From NCBI GenBank assembly GCA_015680685.1, contig MNCI01034126.1, forward strand, positions 13,310 to 39,577: a DNA stretch of 26,268 bases, in the 5' to 3' direction. The stretch's first letter is position 1; each line of letters begins with the position of its first letter. The position numbers and the translations under genes are program-made. Below are positions 20,878-26,268 of the stretch, piece by piece. Origin of the DNA: Gnetum montanum. Its lineage: Eukaryota; Streptophyta; Gnetopsida; Gnetales; Gnetaceae. The notes beneath the pieces are model-generated. The model was not told the DNA's origin. It saw only the letters and a program-made list of their open reading frames with translations, and ran no database searches.

Positions 20878-23800
20878 ATGAGGGCTGTTAACTTACAACC
20901 GACACCTCAGCCGAGTGGACCAGAACCCAAGCCACGGAAACGTTCCTTTTTCTGGCCCAACACTTTGAACATGCCCTCGCATACACCTATGGTGAATGCC
21001 TTTGAACCTACAAGAACCTCCACTATTCCACCACCAGAGCAGCCTCCAAGCCAACAACAACAAAACTCCAACATCCAGATGATCATGCTCACGCATGCTG
21101 TGACTGATTGGATCAAGGTAGGTCATTTTCCCTGGAAATTGACTGATCCAAGAAGGCCCCTCATCTATCTTCAGGTGGTAGGGAATGAGCCATGCAAAGC
21201 TCTTCTAAACTTGGGGTCAGGGATCAATTTGATCTCTCATCATATGTACAAGAATTGGAACTTGCCCCTGCTAAAGAAGAGCAACATTTGGCTCGAGTTA
21301 GCAGACCAGTCCATCACCGTCCCCTTGGGATTGGTGGAGGACATTGTGACCACTGTCTATGGGTGGTCCTACCCTACTGATTTCCTGGTCATCCGTGTAG
21401 AGAACTGTAAGGGGAACTTTCCAATCATCATGGGAAGGGCCTGGCTAAGAATAGTGGACACACGACTAGGCCTCCGCGATCTATCCCTTGAAATTTCCAA
21501 GGAAAATCCTTTCAGAAAGATCGAGAAGAAGCACATTCCATGCATCGCGTATAGTGACTCAGGGTGCAACTTTGTGTAGCAACTATGGTTCGCTAAGCAG
21601 ATATCCATTCGAGCATGCAGCCGGTGTACTGAGGAACCACCTATTCAACAGTGCTTGTACGCAACAGCCACTAACCAAGAAGACACCCAGTGGCTGATAG
21701 CTGATGCTAGCAGCAGCAAAGATGAAATGGAAGAGATTCATCAACAGGTCTCCACTGTTGATGACCAAGATAATTAGGGAAAGCTAGAAATCCCTGAGAG
21801 CTTCAAAAAAGAGCCCCTTGAGTTAAAGTCTTTACTAGCTCACTTAGAGTAAGCATGTTTGAAAAATGGCAAGTCGGTAATCATTAATGCCACCCTTTCT
21901 CCAGAATAGAAGAACAAGTTGCTGGAGGTGGTAAAAAAATGGGTTGCTGCATTCGCATGGTCATATCCTGAGTTGACTGGAGTTGATCCCAGGGTCTATT
22001 AGCATCGGATCTATCTTGACCCTTCCATGAAGCCACAATGATAGCCACAAAGATGGTTGAATCTCAAATTGAAGCAGGTTGTAAAAGATGAAATTGAATA
22101 GTTGCTAAAGGTGGGATTCATTTATTCTGTCACTGATAACGAATGGGTTAGCCCACTCATTATCATGACAAAGAAAGGTGGCAAGTGGAGGGTCTGTATT
22201 GATTTTTAGTTGCTCAATATGATGATCTTCAAGGACCACTTCCCACTCCCATTTGTGGACCAGGTGTTGGACATCATAGCTGGGCACCGATACTGCAGTT
22301 TTTTGGATGGTTATAGTGGTTATAACCAAATTCAAATAGCACCAGAGGACCAGGCCAAAACTACCTTCACAAGTCCATGGGGGACTTTCGCATACAAGAA
22401 GATGCCCTTTGGCTTGTGCAATGTGCCCACTACGTTCCAACGCCTTATCCTAAGCATCTTCCACCAACAAATTGGCAATGGTGTAGAAGTGTTCATGGAT
22501 GACTTCTCCACCTATGGGGCCATGTTCGAGTAAGCCTTGGACCATCTGCGGCTTAATTGGTAGAAAAGCCATTTGATGGACCAAGAAGGCATTGTGTCGG
22601 GGCATCGCATCTCACAAATAGAGATCAATGTAGATCCTGAAAAGATTAGGGTTATCTAAGGAATCACCCGCCAACCAAGTACCATCAAAGATGTCTGGTC
22701 ATTCCTTAGACACACTAGTTACTACCGGCGATTCATTGAAAACTTCTCGAAGATTTCCAAGTCGTTGGTAGAACTAACGAAGAAGGATGCTTCATTCATC
22801 TGGACCAAGGAGTGCGAGTCTACCTTCGAAGTGCTAAAATAAAAACTCGTAAAACTCCAGTTCTACGAGCCCCTGATTGGTCCAGACCCTTTCACATTAT
22901 GACAGACGCATCCAACTTCGCCATGGGAGCCGTGCTTACATAGTGTGACGATCAGAAACGTCCTTATTATATTCACTGTGCAAGTCGTAGCATTGTAGGT
23001 GCTTATTTGAACTACACCACCACTGTAAAGGAGTTGATGGCAGTGGTGTTCGCCTTAGAAAAATTTCGGCACTATGTGCTCGAATATGAGTTGTTTGTGT
23101 ATATTGACCACAGTGCTATTTTATTCCTGATGATAAAACCAATTGTAAGCCCCCACATCATTCGGTGGCTGGTGATTCTTCAGTAGTTTGACCTTACCAT
23201 GGTAGACAGGAAGGGGATTGAGAATGTGGTTGCCAACCACTTGTCTTAGTTGCGATGGGATGACGCAGAAGAGGAGGAGGCCTTATCCGACTAATTTTCA
23301 GATGAACTCCTCTTCACAGGTGTGGTTGATCCTCAAGCAAATAAGGAATCCCCTTGGTTTAACTGCATCCTCACCTACCTCACAACCCAGGAGCTACCTA
23401 AGGAGTGGAACCATCGGCAGAAACAACATTTTCTCCATAAGACCAAGTGTTTCATGGAAGTCAATGGCCACCTTTACAAGGTGTGCATAGATGGCTTGGT
23501 TTGATGGTTTGTCCCTGATGATGCTATGCTGCGCGTCCTCTAGGATTCTCATGAGGGTCCTTGTGGGGGCCACTATGCTGGATTCCGCACTGCCATTAAG
23601 CTCCTGCTTGCAGGGTATTACTGGGGCACTATCTTTAGGGTCGCACAATGGTTTGCCTACTCCTGCGAATGATGTCAGAGGGATGGTGGGATGATGGCAC
23701 GGTTAGAGGGACCTCAACAGTGGATCCAGCCACTGGAGCCCTTTCACATTTGGGGCATCGACTTCATGGGATCCATCACACCCTTGGCAAACAAAAAGGC

Positions 23801-24704
23801 ATATATCATGGTTGCTGTGGATTACTGTACAAAGTGGGCAGAACTGACTACCATCATCGACTGTTCTTCCAACACCACTGCACGATTTGTCCAACAACAA
23901 ATCGTTAACAGGTTTGGAGTATCACATGCACTCATTTCAAATAATGGAACTCATTTTATAGGTGTCACTTTTCGAAAACTCATGCAATGCTTAGGGGTAA
24001 CACATAAATTCACAAATCCCTATCACCCCCAAGCCAACGGGCAAGCCGAAGTCACCAATAGGGAGATTACCAAGATCCTTACCTGAACCATCAGCCAATA
24101 TAGGAGGGATTGGAGCACTAAGCTTAACGATGCCCTATGGGCCTATCGCTCCACTTGGAAACTTCTTGTAGGGTACTCTCTCTATGAGTTAGTGTACGAA
24201 AAGTTGCCAACACTTGCTATTTAGGCCAAACTCCATACACTATCCACCGCCAGTGACTTAGGCCTTGACCTCCCACTAGCACAACGTGAACGACTGATCA
24301 ATCTAAGTGTGCTAGATGAGAGCTGATTAGTGGACCTATCCTCTAATGAGATCCACAAGGCCTACAACAAAAAATGACATGATCTTCGGATTTGGAAGGT
24401 CTCGTTCAGATGTGGTGACAAAGTATTGTATTGGAACCCCTCACATGTATCCCAACCAAACAAGTTTCAAACATTATGGGAGGGACCTTACATTGTCTCT
24501 GAAAAATTCCCATCTGGGGCCTTGCTCATCCACAAACCTACGGACCCCACCAAAACACAGTTAGTTAACCGCCAACAACTAAAACCTTTCCGTGAACTCC
24601 ACTCAATTGGTGCAACCACCTCGTCATTGCCAAGTCAGCCATGCTCCATTTTTCATGTCTCCTCCTTTGCACCTAGTTGTGGGGGAGACCATCATCCCTA
24701 TTGA
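20878..24704 (+). pseudogene. pol: pol of element B (protease, RT, RNase H, integrase), broken
   Basis: The first 233 codons (20878-21579) are open and hold a Pro-rich linker and the protease. Its active site reads ALLNLGSGINLIS, with Asn at 21208-21210 where retroviral-type proteases need Asp. RT covers about 22050-22560 (KWRVCIDF, HFPLPFVDQVLD, GYSGYNQIQI, FGLCNVPTTFQ, FMDDF at 22492-22506). RNase H starts after a frameshift near 22850 and keeps MTDAS, KELMAVVFALEKF and IDHSA. Integrase has HEGPCGGHY, then a stop (TGA, 23670-23672) inside its zinc motif where A has Arg, first Asp at 23760-23762, Asn at the second Asp (23940-23942) and Glu at 24048-24050. The C-terminus runs through LVNRQQLKPFRE to a TGA at 24702-24704, ending CGGDHHPY, with a counterpart in A. 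About a dozen or more in-frame stops occur in total. Confidence 0.8.
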
Positions 24705-26268
24705 TCCATTCCACTACACCCCTCATCATTTTGTCATTTTTTTGTTTTATACTATTTTATTTTTCACCATCGTTTATACGTTTACCACTTCTTTCTCCAT
24801 TTTTTCTTTTCTTTACTTATTTTTCATTTCTTTATGAATGTTTTATTTCTTTGCGTAATTGCTAATCTGTTATCTTATTGTCTTCAGCTGTTTAGCGTAG
24901 ATGGTTTTCGTTGCGATGGACAATGTGTACTCGTCCACCTAATTGTCTAGTTTCTGCCCTCGCAAGGTTCCTTTTTGGACTTTACGTCTACTTTTCACTC
25001 ATAAAATCGGTAGTGAGTTCACGTCATCCACCCATCCACCCACTCCATGAGTTCCCTTCTATTGCGCACATGCAACCCCTTACGTTAACACAATTTTAAT
25101 TAATGTGTGACTTGTGTAGTTCCCAGACTGAGGGATGGCCCAATGGTTTGAATCGAGTGTGACTTCAAGGGGAATGCTTTATTCGTTGTTCTGTTCTACC
25201 CCATGAGGTTGTTGGTATGTCCTTATGGATTTCCTACTGCTCCATGTCCTTTTCTCCATGGAAGCTTCTGAGTAGTTCGACCTTGCATGGTGTGGTCCTC
25301 ATTGAAAAAATTTAAAAAATTCAAAAAATTCAAAAAAAAAAGAAGAAAAAAAAAACAAAAACAAAATAAACAAATAAAATGAGAATTCAAAGCACACTCC
25401 TTGGTCGGATGCATGCAAACATGCATAGGTCTTCACATGGTGTGGTTTCCTTGCACAAAAGAAAAGAAAACTAAATCGCGGGGGAATTCAAAGCACACCC
25501 CTTAGACCACCTCTCACGGTCCACACACACTAGTTATGGGACTTTCTTGGTCCCCTCTAACTTTGTCCTAATTCACTTCCTTCTTCTCACGTTTGTTGGA
25601 GTGGTGGTTCTCTGTGAGGTCATTCTTGCTTCCTTGGGGGATGGCCGGGACTTCGTCTATTGCTGCGATGTCACTGAATGCAGATGGTTTTGGATATGAA
25701 CTTTGGAACAGTTGTACCGGATCACTTACCACATCTTCACATGGGATTTCTTATGATCAACGATTGGAATACCATTCTCTCGTCTCTCTCTTCATCCCGT
25801 TCTCTCCACCACTTACCTCACTGCCTGTTTTATGTCGTAAAAGTGTGTTGTGGTATCCATGGGCTTTCCATGCCTTGGCGGGATCTCTTGAGTCGGAGTC
25901 TTACCTGGCGAACACCATTTCTTGGCCCTAGGGCCCACAGACCCTGGTGTTGAGGGCTATGCAGGGGCTACTAATGCTATGACCTACTATGGGGAAGACC
26001 CACTTGCATTTCCTTGGTCTTGCTTGTTAACTCTCCCTTCCTTTGTATTTTGTGGTTGACTAGTTTTCGGGTCCCATCACTCAATTTATTCCCCACGAAG
26101 TTCTTTCTTTTTGAGTCCTGTTCTCCTATTTTTGTCTCTTTCTCATATTTAATTCCCTTCCTCATGTCCTTAGCCATGTCTAGGCCTTTCATGTGCTTCA
26201 ACCACCTTAATTTGGAGTTTCAAAGTCATCATTTTGGGCTTTTTATGGGTTGGTCAACACTGGTCAAC
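24705..26268 (+). other. Post-pol spacer of element B
   Basis: No convincing gene. It runs from T-rich sequence (24720-24840) through a duplicated A-rich block (25283-25503) to a stretch (25506-26050) alignable with A's spacer: GCAGATGGTTTTGG, TTATGA.C, GGGCCCACAGA and ACCTACTATGGGGA.GACCCA all have partners in A in the same order. By comparison with A, ORF3 should begin some 600 bp past the window. Two overlapping frames (25593-25931 and 25678-25953) are open but have no supporting motif. Confidence 0.6.
25283..25503 (+). repeat. Tandem A-rich block, two units, in element B
   Basis: Unit one: TTGCATGGTGTGGT (25283-25296), an A-rich core of about 80 bases, then GAATTCAAAGCACACTCC (25383-25400). 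Unit two: CACATGGTGTGGTT (25434-25447), an A-rich core, then GGGGGAATTCAAAGCACACC (25480-25499). The end words match those of element A's block at 7319-7471. GGTGTG and CACACC are complementary, so each unit could fold with the A-rich core as its loop. Confidence 0.75.

Larger units (their letters stand above)
19112..26268 (+). mobile_element. Element B: Athila/Tat-like LTR retrotransposon, 5' part, decayed
   Basis: 5' LTR, PBS, gag, pol and post-pol spacer are present in plus orientation. The element runs off the right edge before ORF3 and the 3' LTR. Its RT, integrase, gag knuckle and spacer match element A along their length, so A and B belong to one broad family. The LTR is shorter (630 against 924 bp) and clearly diverged. 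Gag lacks the capsid core, and protease and integrase each have a catalytic Asp replaced by Asn, so it cannot move by itself. Confidence 0.8.

Noticed and set aside
25593-25953. Two overlapping plus-strand frames of 112 and 91 codons
   Set aside because: The DNA is conserved in element A, but there the frames are broken and neither has a known motif. Kept only as a conserved non-coding block.

Overview
The window looks like nuclear DNA of a seed plant with a large, repeat-rich genome. A gymnosperm is possible, but the sequence does not prove it. Nearly everything from about 2150 to the right end is layered, decayed LTR retrotransposon sequence. Only the far left looks like host gene space. 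There is no sign of bacterial genes, tRNA or rRNA genes, or CRISPR arrays.

Left edge (1-2149): the minus strand carries the first 24 codons of a small secreted-protein gene, with a TATA box at 149-156. About 2 kb of AT-rich upstream DNA follows, with two short duplicated blocks and no other credible gene.

Element A (about 2150-15317, minus strand): an Athila/Tat-like Ty3/gypsy element. Read 5' to 3' on the minus strand it has a 924-bp 5' LTR (14394-15317), a tRNA-Asp-type primer binding site, gag, pol (protease, RT, RNase H, integrase), and a 2.1-kb spacer with a perfect hairpin and a tandem A-rich block. Then come a roughly 2.8-kb third ORF (ORF3) and a 3' LTR that lost its outer end. All its reading frames contain stops and frameshifts.

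Spacer D (15318-15722): a relic that reads like the end of a Ty1/copia RNase H, followed by a purine-rich tract.

Element C (15723-19111, plus strand): a complete LTR (15723-16577), a decayed tRNA-Asp PBS and the N-terminal part of gag, joined at about 17285 directly to an ORF3 fragment. Capsid to integrase is missing.

Element B (19112 to beyond 26268, plus strand): an element of the same broad family whose 630-bp 5' LTR appears to start inside C's ORF3. It has a PBS, a gag lacking the capsid core, pol, and the same post-pol spacer as A. Its ORF3 and 3' LTR should lie beyond the window.

The most interesting points are these. (i) An accessory ORF3, shared by A and C, has a globular domain followed by a long coiled coil and is not envelope-like. 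(ii) Non-coding structures after pol are conserved between A and B, including a duplicated GGTGTG...CACACC block. (iii) Palindromes sit at the U3 ends of the LTRs. (iv) A and B share Asn in place of the second catalytic Asp of integrase. (v) The left-hand LTR promoters of A and C are arranged back to back. All identifications come from reading translations by eye. No database search was possible.
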